Positions 28,447-34,678 of a stretch of 37,073 bases of DNA are shown in pieces; position 1 is the stretch's first letter, and the number at the start of each line of letters is the position of its first letter. Location of the stretch: contig JANYJL010000323.1 in assembly GCA_025361845.1 (NCBI GenBank), positions 1 through 37,073 of the forward strand, read 5' to 3'. The notes beneath the pieces were generated by a model. The model worked only from the letters and a program-made list of their open reading frames with translations. It had not been told where the DNA came from and searched no databases. The position numbers and the translations under genes are program-made. Source of the DNA: Rhizobacter sp. (lineage in GTDB: Bacteria > Pseudomonadota > Gammaproteobacteria > Burkholderiales > Burkholderiaceae_C).

Positions 28447-29219
28447 CAGAATCGATGGGCCAGGCCCATGCTCACGGAATGGTTGGCGGGCTTGTCAACC
28501 CAGGGGCTGCGCGCGGCGTCGCCCTGCAGCCGGCGAACGTCCATGCTGCCGACGACGACCCATTCACGGTTGAGTTCAACCGAGCCGAGCGCGCCGACAC
28601 TGGCCGACAGCAAGCCGCTGTGCGCGCTGAAGGCCGGCAGGCCGGTCGCCGCGGCCTGCTGCGCGCTGACGCCGTAGAGCGATGTGGCCGAGTCCGCATT
28701 CGCCCAGATCGTTTGTGCGAACAGACCGGCCGATACGCGGCCGCTGCGGAACACGCCCGCGCTCAGGCGCAGGTCGGCTTGCGCGCCGCGCTTCGTGCCG
28801 AGGTGCTGGCGGCCGCGCAGGAGCAGGGTGATCGGCACCGGGCCGAAGAAGTGATCCCATTCCAGCTGCGCGCCGAGCGACGCGCCCGCGCCGATCGAGG
28901 GTGCGCCGAGGCGGGTGAGGAACGCGGACTCGCTGGTCTTGCGCCCTGCTTCATAGGCGAGTTGCGCGGCCGCGTGCAGGCCCGGTGCGAGTTCGGTTCG
29001 CAGGCCGCCTTCGAGCACGCCCTGGGTCGAACGTGCGAACCAGGGTTCGCCGAAATAGCGAATCACCGGCACGAGTTCGACATGCTGCGAGGCCGAGCCA
29101 TCGTAGGCCGGGCGCGAACGCAGGCCGGGGCCGAGCAGGGTTTCGTCGGACAGTTCGGCGCGGGCCAGCGTCGGCAAGATCGCACTCAGGATGACGGCCG
29201 ATGCCGCCACGGCTCTCAT
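28446..29219 (-). CDS. MipA/OmpV family outer-membrane protein
   Basis: This 257-residue protein has a signal peptide (AASAVILSAILPTLARA) and many short beta strands ending in the terminal phenylalanine motif of outer-membrane barrels (SVSMGLAHRF). It fits MipA/OmpV proteins, whose MipA member scaffolds murein enzymes; others are outer-membrane proteins of unclear role. The LGPGLRSRPAYDGS opening after the signal is typical. It starts in an ATGA overlap with the DUF5329 stop and ends in a TGATG overlap with DUF3943, so the three are translated together. Confidence 0.85.
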   Translation of the reverse strand: MRAVAASAVILSAILPTLARAELSDETLLGPGLRSRPAYDGSASQHVELVPVIRYFGEPWFARSTQGVLEGGLRTELAPGLHAAAQLAYEAGRKTSESAFLTRLGAPSIGAGASLGAQLEWDHFFGPVPITLLLRGRQHLGTKRGAQADLRLSAGVFRSGRVSAGLFAQTIWANADSATSLYGVSAQQAAATGLPAFSAHSGLLSASVGALGSVELNREWVVVGSMDVRRLQGDAARSPWVDKPANHSVSMGLAHRF

Positions 29220-29590
29220 CGCGCCGCCCTGAATTGGGTGAGTCGGGCCTGCATCCAGTCGTGGCTCGGTGTTTCCTTGCCGTCACTGCAACGCACACGG
29301 TAGGCCTGGCCGCTGAAGCTGCTCTGCGTTGCGGCCTTGTCGATGAACTGTTCTGCCGACGCCACCTGGCCGAGCGCAACGAGGTAGTCGTACATGCTGC
29401 GCAGATGAGCCTGTGCTGCTTTCGCGTCGTGCCAACGGCCATTGCGATAGAAGCTGCAGCCGGACGTTTCGATGGCGCCGAGCAGGTGCTCGACTTCGGT
29501 CTGCATCCGGGTCGACGGGAGCGCTTGCGCACGCGCCGTCCAGGCGAGGCCGAGCCCGATCAGAGACAAGGTAGCGCGCCGGTTGGTCAT
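29216..29590 (-). CDS. DUF5329 family small exported protein
   Basis: This 124-residue protein opens MTNRRATLSLIGLGLAWTARAQA, a signal peptide with twin arginine-like basic residues, then a helical mature part (EVEHLLGAIETSGCSFYRNGRWHDAKAAQ) with two cysteines (SGCSF and VRCSDG). I recognise DUF5329 by this layout; the function is unknown. Start 29590 is chosen for the signal peptide; the frame upstream is open but overlaps the BON gene on the same strand. Its stop overlaps the MipA/OmpV start in ATGA. The BON gene lies 68 bases upstream. Confidence 0.82.
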   Translation of the reverse strand: MTNRRATLSLIGLGLAWTARAQALPSTRMQTEVEHLLGAIETSGCSFYRNGRWHDAKAAQAHLRSMYDYLVALGQVASAEQFIDKAATQSSFSGQAYRVRCSDGKETPSHDWMQARLTQFRAAR

Positions 29591-29658
29591 GGGTAGTTCC
29601 GGTTCGAGACGAACTCGGTATCGGGCTGGCACCCCGGGTGACCGCGGGCGCCGATGCC

Positions 29659-29982
29659 TTACTTGAGGACGATGTTGTTCTGCACCGAGGTCACGCCTTC
29701 GGTTCCACGCGCGATCTCGGCCGCCTTGTCCGAGACGTCCTGGGTCTTCACGTGGCCGCTCAGAACCACCATGCCGCTTTTGTCGGTGTCGACATGCACG
29801 CCGGCCAGCGTGCGCAGCTTGGCAGCCGCCAGCTTGGCCTTGACCTTGGTCGTGATGACCGAATCCTTGACGAAGGCGACGGGGTGCTTGCGATCCGCAT
29901 CGCCATCGTCGGCAGCGCGGACGACGGCGGGGGCGAGCACGGCGCCGATGACGAGGCAGGCGGTGATGAGTTTGATGTTCAT
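29659..29982 (-). CDS. BON-domain periplasmic protein
   Basis: This 107-residue protein has a signal peptide (MNIKLITACLVIGAVLAPAVVRA) and a single BON domain (about residues 34-105: DSVITTKVKAKLAA, GMVVLSGHVKTQ, EGVTSVQNNIVLK). BON domains occur in OsmY and related proteins, associate with membranes or phospholipid and often respond to osmotic stress. ATG 29982 has an AAGGA ribosome site about 7 bases upstream. It is the first gene of the six-gene minus-strand run, so the operon promoter probably lies in 29983-30206, but I could not pick clear boxes. Confidence 0.9.
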   Translation of the reverse strand: MNIKLITACLVIGAVLAPAVVRAADDGDADRKHPVAFVKDSVITTKVKAKLAAAKLRTLAGVHVDTDKSGMVVLSGHVKTQDVSDKAAEIARGTEGVTSVQNNIVLK

Positions 29983-30206
29983 GGTGTTGTCCTTGAATGG
30001 TTGAAAAGAGAATCCGACTGTTGCCGTCGCGACCGACATCGTCTGTCCGCTGGCGCACCTTGTCGGCCGCTCGCATTGCCACGAAAGGGCGCTCGTAGGG
30101 CAACGCCTACAGCCGATCCGCCGGTGGTCCGATGGAGTGATCGGTTGGGTGCGACCACCATCACTTCATTCGTTCGCATGCAGCGAGCCGCGATGAAAGA
30201 CAGGTC

Positions 30207-30509
30207 ATGAACACCCCAGATCTGCGTTGGCAACTCGCCGCAACCGGCGCAGGGCGGTTCGTGCCGCACCCAGCGTCACCGTGGCGGCAACCTGCGCTGC
30301 TGGCGCTCGGCTCGCCGAGCGGGGCGGCGCTTGCCATCGCGCTGCTGGTGGCGCTGGGCTTGCTGCTCGCCTTCCAACAGGTCGTGTCGGGTGCGGTGCG
30401 CCAGGGTGAATTGCGGCGCGCGGCCGTGGTGGCCTCCGCCTCTGCTGAGCACGGCATGCCAAGTGAGCCGCGGCGCGTGGCGAGTTTCGTGAAGCCGATG
30501 GAGAAATGA
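30207..30509 (+). CDS. Small membrane protein of unknown function
   Basis: This 100-residue protein has a basic N-terminal region, one transmembrane helix (AALAIALLVALGLLLAFQQVV, about residues 40-60) and a short, positively charged tail. I see no known domain. Its stop is followed at once by the start of the next gene (TGA then ATG), so they are translationally coupled, and both products are membrane-bound or exported. The start is modestly supported by GACAGG upstream. Confidence 0.62.
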   Translation: MNTPDLRWQLAATGAGRFVPHPASPWRQPALLALGSPSGAALAIALLVALGLLLAFQQVVSGAVRQGELRRAAVVASASAEHGMPSEPRRVASFVKPMEK

Positions 30510-30965
30510 ATGAACACTGCCCGATATCAACGCTCACTCTCGCGCCCGGGCTGGGCGTTGGCCCTGCTGCTGGCCACCCTGGTTTCTTCAGCGGCAGTTG
30601 CTGCTGGCAAGGCCGGCCCGCCCGACGCCAGGCAACGCTATCTGCGTGAAAGCGCCGCCTGCGGCGCGATCCGCGTGCCCGACGACCGCGCCAAGTGCCT
30701 GAGCGAAACCAGCACCCGGTACGCCAGCACCCAACCCACGCGTGCCGAAGACCAGGCGAACATCCTGCTGAGCAATGCACTGAAGCGCTGCGACCCGCTG
30801 CCCGCGGCCGAGCGCCAGGATTGTGTGGCCCGTATGCAAGGCCAGGGCACCGTCAGCGGCAGCGTCGACAGCGGCGGCATCTACCGCGAGTTGGTGACAC
30901 GAGAGGTGCTGGAAGCACCCGCTGCGCTACCGTCAGTGCCCGCTGCGCCGCCCGCCGCGCAGTAA
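30510..30965 (+). CDS. Secreted small protein with Cys pairs
   Basis: This 151-residue protein has a signal peptide (ALALLLATLVSSAAVAAGKA), then a region with four cysteines in CGAIRVPDDRAKC and CDPLPAAERQDC, suggesting two disulphides in the periplasm, and ends with a Pro/Ala-rich tail. I do not know the family. GGAGAAATGA just before ATG 30510 is a ribosome site, and the gene starts directly after the stop of the small membrane protein. It ends 19 bases before the terminator hairpin of the broken tRNA locus. Confidence 0.72.
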   Translation: MNTARYQRSLSRPGWALALLLATLVSSAAVAAGKAGPPDARQRYLRESAACGAIRVPDDRAKCLSETSTRYASTQPTRAEDQANILLSNALKRCDPLPAAERQDCVARMQGQGTVSGSVDSGGIYRELVTREVLEAPAALPSVPAAPPAAQ

Positions 30966-30983
30966 GACAAGAGGCCGATCGGC

Positions 30984-31015
30984 CCAAGAAAAAGGCCACC
31001 CGCTGGGGTGGCCTT
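30984..31015 (-). terminator. Rho-independent terminator of the tRNA-Thr locus
   Basis: A 10-base-pair perfect stem, AAGGCCACCC (30992-31001) with GGGTGGCCTT (31006-31015) and loop GCTG, is followed on the minus strand by TTTTCTTG. It lies 8 bases beyond the encoded CCA end of the tRNA fragment, where a tRNA terminator belongs. Read on the plus strand it may also end the exported gene at 30510. Confidence 0.8.
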
Positions 31016-31023
31016 GTCTGTTT

Positions 31024-31073
31024 TGGTGCCGGCGAGAAGAGTCGAACTCCCGACCTTCGCATTACGAATGCGG
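31024..31073 (-). other. Attachment site: 3' part of tRNA-Thr (CGU)
   Basis: On the minus strand these 50 bases are the 3' two-thirds of a threonine tRNA: anticodon arm with loop TTCGTAA (anticodon CGT), variable loop AGGTC, T arm GGGAG-TTCGACT-CTTCT, acceptor CGCCGGC and A-CCA. The D arm and 5' acceptor are missing; sequence past 31073 does not continue the tRNA. This is what a tyrosine integrase leaves at one end of an element inserted in a tRNA 3' half; the intact copy should be at the other end, outside the window. Confidence 0.85.
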
Positions 31074-31104
31074 CTGAAATAGTGTTTGCCTGCCTTCATC
31101 AGTG

Positions 31105-31134
31105 TTGATAGACTCGCAGAGAATTCAATACAAA
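31105..31134 (+). promoter_or_regulatory. Possible integrase promoter
   Basis: TTGATA (31105-31110, 5 of 6 with TTGACA) and TACAAA (31129-31134, 4 of 6 with TATAAT) have an 18-base spacer in an unusually AT-rich stretch. A transcript would begin near 31141, leaving a leader of about 114 bases before the integrase ATG. Confidence 0.35.
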
Positions 31135-31210
31135 TCAACGACTTACGGAACTTTTTGACCGACTGTCGTTCTTGGTGGTGTTGATTCGGGTTCATCAAAA
31201 CTGGCCGATT

Positions 31211-31230
31211 GCGCAGGTACAGCGCAGGTA
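31211..31230. repeat. Tandem 9-bp direct repeat, 11-bp period
   Basis: GCGCAGGTA occurs at 31211-31219 and again at 31222-31230, so the copies lie one helical turn apart, between the att site and the integrase start. Such spacing suits side-by-side protein binding, for example an integrase arm site or an autoregulator operator, which is inference. Confidence 0.45.
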
Positions 31231-31254
31231 TGGCAGACCGGCCGGGGGGCCAAG

Positions 31255-32685
31255 ATGGCAAGACCGAAGAAGGACGCAACCATTGACCTGGGCGCCACGC
31301 ACGAACTTAGCGAGGGGCTGATAGCACGCTTCACCTGCCCGCCGGGGCTGAAGAAGGCCTTCATCCGCGATAGGGAGGTGCCGGGCCTGCGCGTTCGTGT
31401 CACGTCCAATGGCGTGAAGGCGTTCGTGTACGAGGCCAAGCTGAACGGCAAGGCGATAAGCCGCACCCTTGGCCGCTGTGGCGTCCAGACCATTGAAGAC
31501 GCCAAGGCCAAGGCCCGGGCGCTTGCAACTACCGTCAAGACCGACAAGGCGGACCCGCGCGACCTCGACCGGATGCGCGCCGAACGCGACGCCAGAGAGA
31601 AGGCGGACGCCGAGGCGCAAGCCATCGCGCGGGCTGCCGCCGAAGCGGCCCAAGCGGTTACCGTGGCCGAGGTTTGGCCCCGCTACATGGTCGAGGGCAA
31701 GCCGAAACGCAAAGCCGCATGGAAGCCGCGCTATGCGGCCGACCTCAAAGCTGCCGCAGCGCTTGGTGGTGAGCCGAAGAAGCGTGGGAAGGGCACAACG
31801 AAGCCCGGGCACCTTGCAGCGCTGATGCCGCTGCGTTTGGCGTCGATAGACCAAGACACCATCCGCGATTGGTACGCCCGCGAAGCCAAGACCGCACCGA
31901 TTCAGGCCGCCCGCGCTGTGGCGATGTTCTCCGGCTTTCTCGGCTGGTGCGCCACGAAGAAAGACCTTCGCGCGCTGGTGCAGAAAGACGCCGCCCGCGC
32001 CAGCGAACTCGGCGATGTGCTGCCCGGGGTCAACAAGCGTCGCGACGCGCTGGAGATTGACCAATTGCCTGCATGGTTCGCTGCGACCGACAAGCTACAA
32101 AGCCGCGCGGCCGCTGCCTACCTTCGCGCCCTGGTGTTGACTGGCGCACGCCGCGAAGAACTTGCCGGCCTGCGCTGGGCCGACGTTGACTTTCAGTGGC
32201 AGAAACTGACCATCGCCGACAAGGTGGAGGCGACCCGCGTTATCCCGTTGACCCCCTACATGGCGCAACTACTCGACAGCCTGCCGCGCCATAACGGATG
32301 GGTGTTCGCGAGCGTGCGATTGAAAAAGGGCAGGAAAGGCACGCCGCCCGAGTGGGTGCCGGCGAGCGCATCGGGCCGCATTGCTGAGCCCCGCGCGCCA
32401 CATGCTGACGTGTTGACCGATGCCGGCATTCCGCACGTCTCAATCCACGGACTCCGCCGCACGTTTTCGCTTTTGGGTGAAGCCGCAGGCGCGCCGGCTG
32501 GTGCCATTGCGCAGGTGATGGGCCACAAGCCGAGTGCCATCGCTGAAGGCTACCGGCCCCGCTCGATTGACGCGCTGCGGCCCTACCTGGCGCAGATTGA
32601 GCGATTCATTCTCGACAAGGCAGGCATTGCATTCGATGCGACCAAGGCAGCGCCCGCCGGGCTTCGGCTGTTGACTGCCGCCTAG
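31255..32685 (+). CDS. Tyrosine recombinase (phage/island integrase)
   Basis: This 476-residue integrase catalyses insertion and excision of the element at the tRNA-Thr site. It has an N-terminal arm-type DNA-binding domain of the DUF4102 kind (GLKKAFIRDREVPGLRVRVTSNG, about residues 20-100), a core-binding domain and a C-terminal catalytic domain. Catalytic residues are Arg299 (TGARREELAGLRW), His398 and Arg401 (HGLRR), His424 (MGHK) and Tyr433 (EGYRPR). Length fits P4-like integrases (about 400-480). ATG 31255 has a G-rich ribosome site just upstream. All active-site residues are intact, so the enzyme may be functional. It lies 181 bases from the att fragment. Confidence 0.95.
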   Translation: MARPKKDATIDLGATHELSEGLIARFTCPPGLKKAFIRDREVPGLRVRVTSNGVKAFVYEAKLNGKAISRTLGRCGVQTIEDAKAKARALATTVKTDKADPRDLDRMRAERDAREKADAEAQAIARAAAEAAQAVTVAEVWPRYMVEGKPKRKAAWKPRYAADLKAAAALGGEPKKRGKGTTKPGHLAALMPLRLASIDQDTIRDWYAREAKTAPIQAARAVAMFSGFLGWCATKKDLRALVQKDAARASELGDVLPGVNKRRDALEIDQLPAWFAATDKLQSRAAAAYLRALVLTGARREELAGLRWADVDFQWQKLTIADKVEATRVIPLTPYMAQLLDSLPRHNGWVFASVRLKKGRKGTPPEWVPASASGRIAEPRAPHADVLTDAGIPHVSIHGLRRTFSLLGEAAGAPAGAIAQVMGHKPSAIAEGYRPRSIDALRPYLAQIERFILDKAGIAFDATKAAPAGLRLLTAA

Positions 32686-32736
32686 ACTTCGTTCCGCCCC
32701 AGCTAGGCCGTAAGGCCGAAGACCACGGCCCCCGAC

Positions 32737-33840
32737 GTGGCCCGCTGGAGCACTTTCAATCGGGGTGCATCGGGGGATGCATTGGACAGACCAAGAATCA
32801 CGCACTGGCTTGTGGTGCAGCCGGGAACTGACTATCTGCCGTTCGCCGAACTAGCGCACCGCATCGCCCTTACGCTTTGGCCCGACCGCCCGGGCAGCGA
32901 CGATGAAGAAATGGGCGGCAGTCCGAAGTACGCGGGGGCGCGCATCAATCTCGAAAGTGAACTGCCCGAAGCAGTGAAGGCGGGTCGACTGAAGCTGTGT
33001 GACCCGCTGACCCATGGCGACCATCCAGACCCTACGGGCGCAGGGCTGCGCAGCGGTGTGGTCGCTATCCCGCACCTTCGCGACTACCTCGCGCCGCGAG
33101 GCGTTGGAGTTCCGCTCCACTTCGTCACAGCAGCGCGGCCGCGAAGCGTTCCGGCTGACCTTTTGACGTTGGCACCTGACTCACCCGTAACCTACGAAAA
33201 GTGCATTGGCCGCGAGCGCGGTAGCGGCATAACCAATGCCGGCGACTACCTGGATGGAGTGCGCAACACCATCGAACGGCAAGCCGATGGCTACTTCACG
33301 TTGAACGAAGGCGCTCAAGTGTTGGCAGATAACCTGCACCGCCTAGACCCAATCGAAATCGTTAAGCGGTTCCGGCTTGCACACTCAAAGGGCGAACTTC
33401 CAATACACGCGCACGGAAGTCGATTTCGGCTGGAAGTGGGCGAGACCATCCGCGACTTTCTCGACTTGCTGGAGGTGGCCGAGCTTGACGCTTGGTTGCG
33501 TGCATCGGCGGGCTATGGATTTCCGAATTTCGCCGCCGCGCCAGTGGACACGGCAGAAGTGTTAGCCCTTGCACCGAAGGCCGCAAGGCCAATGCGCAAG
33601 ACGTGGCGCGATGTCGCCTGGGATTACATGGTTCAAAGGATGCGAACCGGCAGTTTCGCCACGGCAACCGAGTTGAACCATGCGTTGCACAACGAAGCCG
33701 GTGCCGGGCTAAGTCCGTTCGACAAGGGCGAAGGGCAACATCGAGGAAAGTTATGGGTTCGCGAGATTGCCCAGCCGCTTTCGCTAAAGACGATTCAAAA
33801 CAACTGGGCGGACCTGCGGGCCGCGCTGAGGGCCGTCTAG
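32737..33840 (+). CDS. Hypothetical element-borne protein, 367 residues
   Basis: I do not recognise a named domain. The protein is soluble, without signal or membrane segment. The first half is mixed (THWLVVQPGTDYLPFAELAHR, RSGVVAIPHLRDYLAPRGVGV); residues about 185-290 are helix-rich (YFTLNEGAQVLADNLHRL, then IVKRFRLAHSKGELPIHAHGS), reminiscent of DNA-binding or adaptor helices; the tail is basic (KTWRDVAWDYMVQRM, KTIQNNWADLRAALRAV). Similar uncharacterised proteins sit beside integrases in Burkholderiales islands, which is recollection. ATG 32737 is used. It starts 51 bases after the integrase stop, and a palindromic element follows its stop directly. Confidence 0.75.
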   Translation: MARWSTFNRGASGDALDRPRITHWLVVQPGTDYLPFAELAHRIALTLWPDRPGSDDEEMGGSPKYAGARINLESELPEAVKAGRLKLCDPLTHGDHPDPTGAGLRSGVVAIPHLRDYLAPRGVGVPLHFVTAARPRSVPADLLTLAPDSPVTYEKCIGRERGSGITNAGDYLDGVRNTIERQADGYFTLNEGAQVLADNLHRLDPIEIVKRFRLAHSKGELPIHAHGSRFRLEVGETIRDFLDLLEVAELDAWLRASAGYGFPNFAAAPVDTAEVLALAPKAARPMRKTWRDVAWDYMVQRMRTGSFATATELNHALHNEAGAGLSPFDKGEGQHRGKLWVREIAQPLSLKTIQNNWADLRAALRAV

Positions 33841-33864
33841 GTTCCCTCAGTTCCCGGAGGGAAC
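33841..33864. promoter_or_regulatory. Inverted repeat, possible operator or terminator
   Basis: GTTCCCTC (33841-33848) and GAGGGAAC (33857-33864) form a perfect 8-base inverted repeat with an 8-base loop, and the loop itself carries a third GTTCCC (33850-33855). It begins at the base after the preceding stop codon and lies before the regulator gene. No U-tract follows, so an operator for the downstream AlpA-like protein is as likely as a terminator. Confidence 0.45.
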
Positions 33865-33901
33865 AGCGGCCTAGGCCCGGGATTTCAGGGAGTCAACATT
33901 C

Positions 33902-33979
33902 ATGAACCATCAACACAGCGCAAATGCGCGAAAGGATGGTTCGAAATGCAAGAAGCAACGCATCACAGCGCGGAAGTGA
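33902..33979 (+). CDS. Possible 25-residue basic leader peptide
   Basis: A short frame encodes 25 residues rich in Lys, Arg and His (starting MNHQHSANARKDGSKCKK). A CAGGGAG ribosome-like site lies about 9 bases before its ATG, and it overlaps the start of the AlpA-like gene in another frame, so it could be a leader that couples translation. Nothing else supports it; it may be chance. Confidence 0.3.
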   Translation: MNHQHSANARKDGSKCKKQRITARK

Positions 33980-34194
33980 GGCAGGCCGCAACTGGCCCCG
34001 CTTTCATATCTCTCGACTGTGAGACCCGCACCGCCGTCGATACGGCCTGCGCGGCCTTTCACCTGAACCGTCAACCGCAAACTCTTCGCGCCTGGGCCTG
34101 CCTGGAGAACGGCCCACTTCGCCCGGTCCGTGTGCATGGCCGGCTGGCGTGGCGAACGGAAGACCTTCGCCGCGTGCTTGGGGTCGCAGCATGA
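33946..34194 (+). CDS. AlpA-like helix-turn-helix regulator
   Basis: This 82-residue protein contains a helix-turn-helix-like region (VDTACAAFHLNRQPQTLRAWACLENG, about residues 31-56) followed by LRPVRVHGRLAWRTEDLRRVLGV, the wing-and-recognition layout of excisionase/AlpA-type proteins, which control integrase expression or excision. AAAGGAT about 9 bases before the ATG is a ribosome site. Its stop overlaps the next start in ATGA. The call is from shape, not a close match, and the protein could be a different small DNA-binding protein. Confidence 0.65.
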   Translation: MQEATHHSAEVRQAATGPAFISLDCETRTAVDTACAAFHLNRQPQTLRAWACLENGPLRPVRVHGRLAWRTEDLRRVLGVAA

Positions 34195-34544
34195 AGAAGG
34201 CCCCGAACAACTTGCCGGCTGCCGGGGCCCTGGGTGAGCAACTGACGTTGATTGACCCACCGCCATTTTGCCCCGGGTGGCCGAAGCGCAATAGTCTTGC
34301 GGACCGCGCCCTGAAGCTGTTTCTTGACGGCCGCGTGTTCGACCATCCCGATTTTCTGGAGGGTGCCGGTTCATGGCGACTGGCCGCCGTGGTGTTTCAA
34401 CTGCGCACGGTGGGCTGGCCTATCGACACCATTGAGGTGCCAAGCCCGAGCGTTGAACATCCCGGCCGAACCATCGCCCTGTACAAACTGCCCGCGAAAT
34501 ACGCGGCGCAGGCGCTGGCAACGATGACAGGGGCCGGGCAATGA
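34191..34544 (+). CDS. Hypothetical element protein, 117 residues
   Basis: I do not recognise this 117-residue soluble protein. It has a conserved-looking core (PPPFCPGWPKRNSLADRALKLFLDGR, SWRLAAVVFQLRTVGWPI), a pattern like the DNA-binding or replication accessory proteins placed before primases in phages and islands, but that is inference. Its ATGA start at 34191 overlaps the AlpA-like stop, and its own stop overlaps the 45-residue microprotein start. An earlier in-frame ATG at 34149 lies inside the previous gene and is not needed. Confidence 0.7.
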   Translation: MKKAPNNLPAAGALGEQLTLIDPPPFCPGWPKRNSLADRALKLFLDGRVFDHPDFLEGAGSWRLAAVVFQLRTVGWPIDTIEVPSPSVEHPGRTIALYKLPAKYAAQALATMTGAGQ

Positions 34545-34678
34545 TTATCGAACCCCTGAGCGTGAGCCGGCTTTCCGAACTGCTAGCCGCGTGGTGGCCT
34601 TGCGCCCTGGTGATGGCGCTGTTTGCGGTGGCCGTACTGTCGGTGCCGATTTTCTGGGGGGCTGGCGATGCTGGCTGA
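34541..34678 (+). CDS. 45-residue single-pass membrane microprotein
   Basis: This tiny gene encodes 45 residues: a short N-terminal part (MIIEPLSVSRLSELLAAWW) and one hydrophobic helix (CALVMALFAVAVLSVPIFWG, about residues 21-40). It starts in an ATGA overlap with the preceding gene and its last 11 bases overlap the primase-helicase start, which argues strongly that it is translated. No family is known to me. Confidence 0.62.
   Translation: MIIEPLSVSRLSELLAAWWPCALVMALFAVAVLSVPIFWGAGDAG

Noticed and set aside
30972-30984. Palindrome GGCCGATCGGCC as an operator
   Set aside because: Such short GC palindromes are common in this genome type, and the adjacent hairpin explains the site as terminator context.
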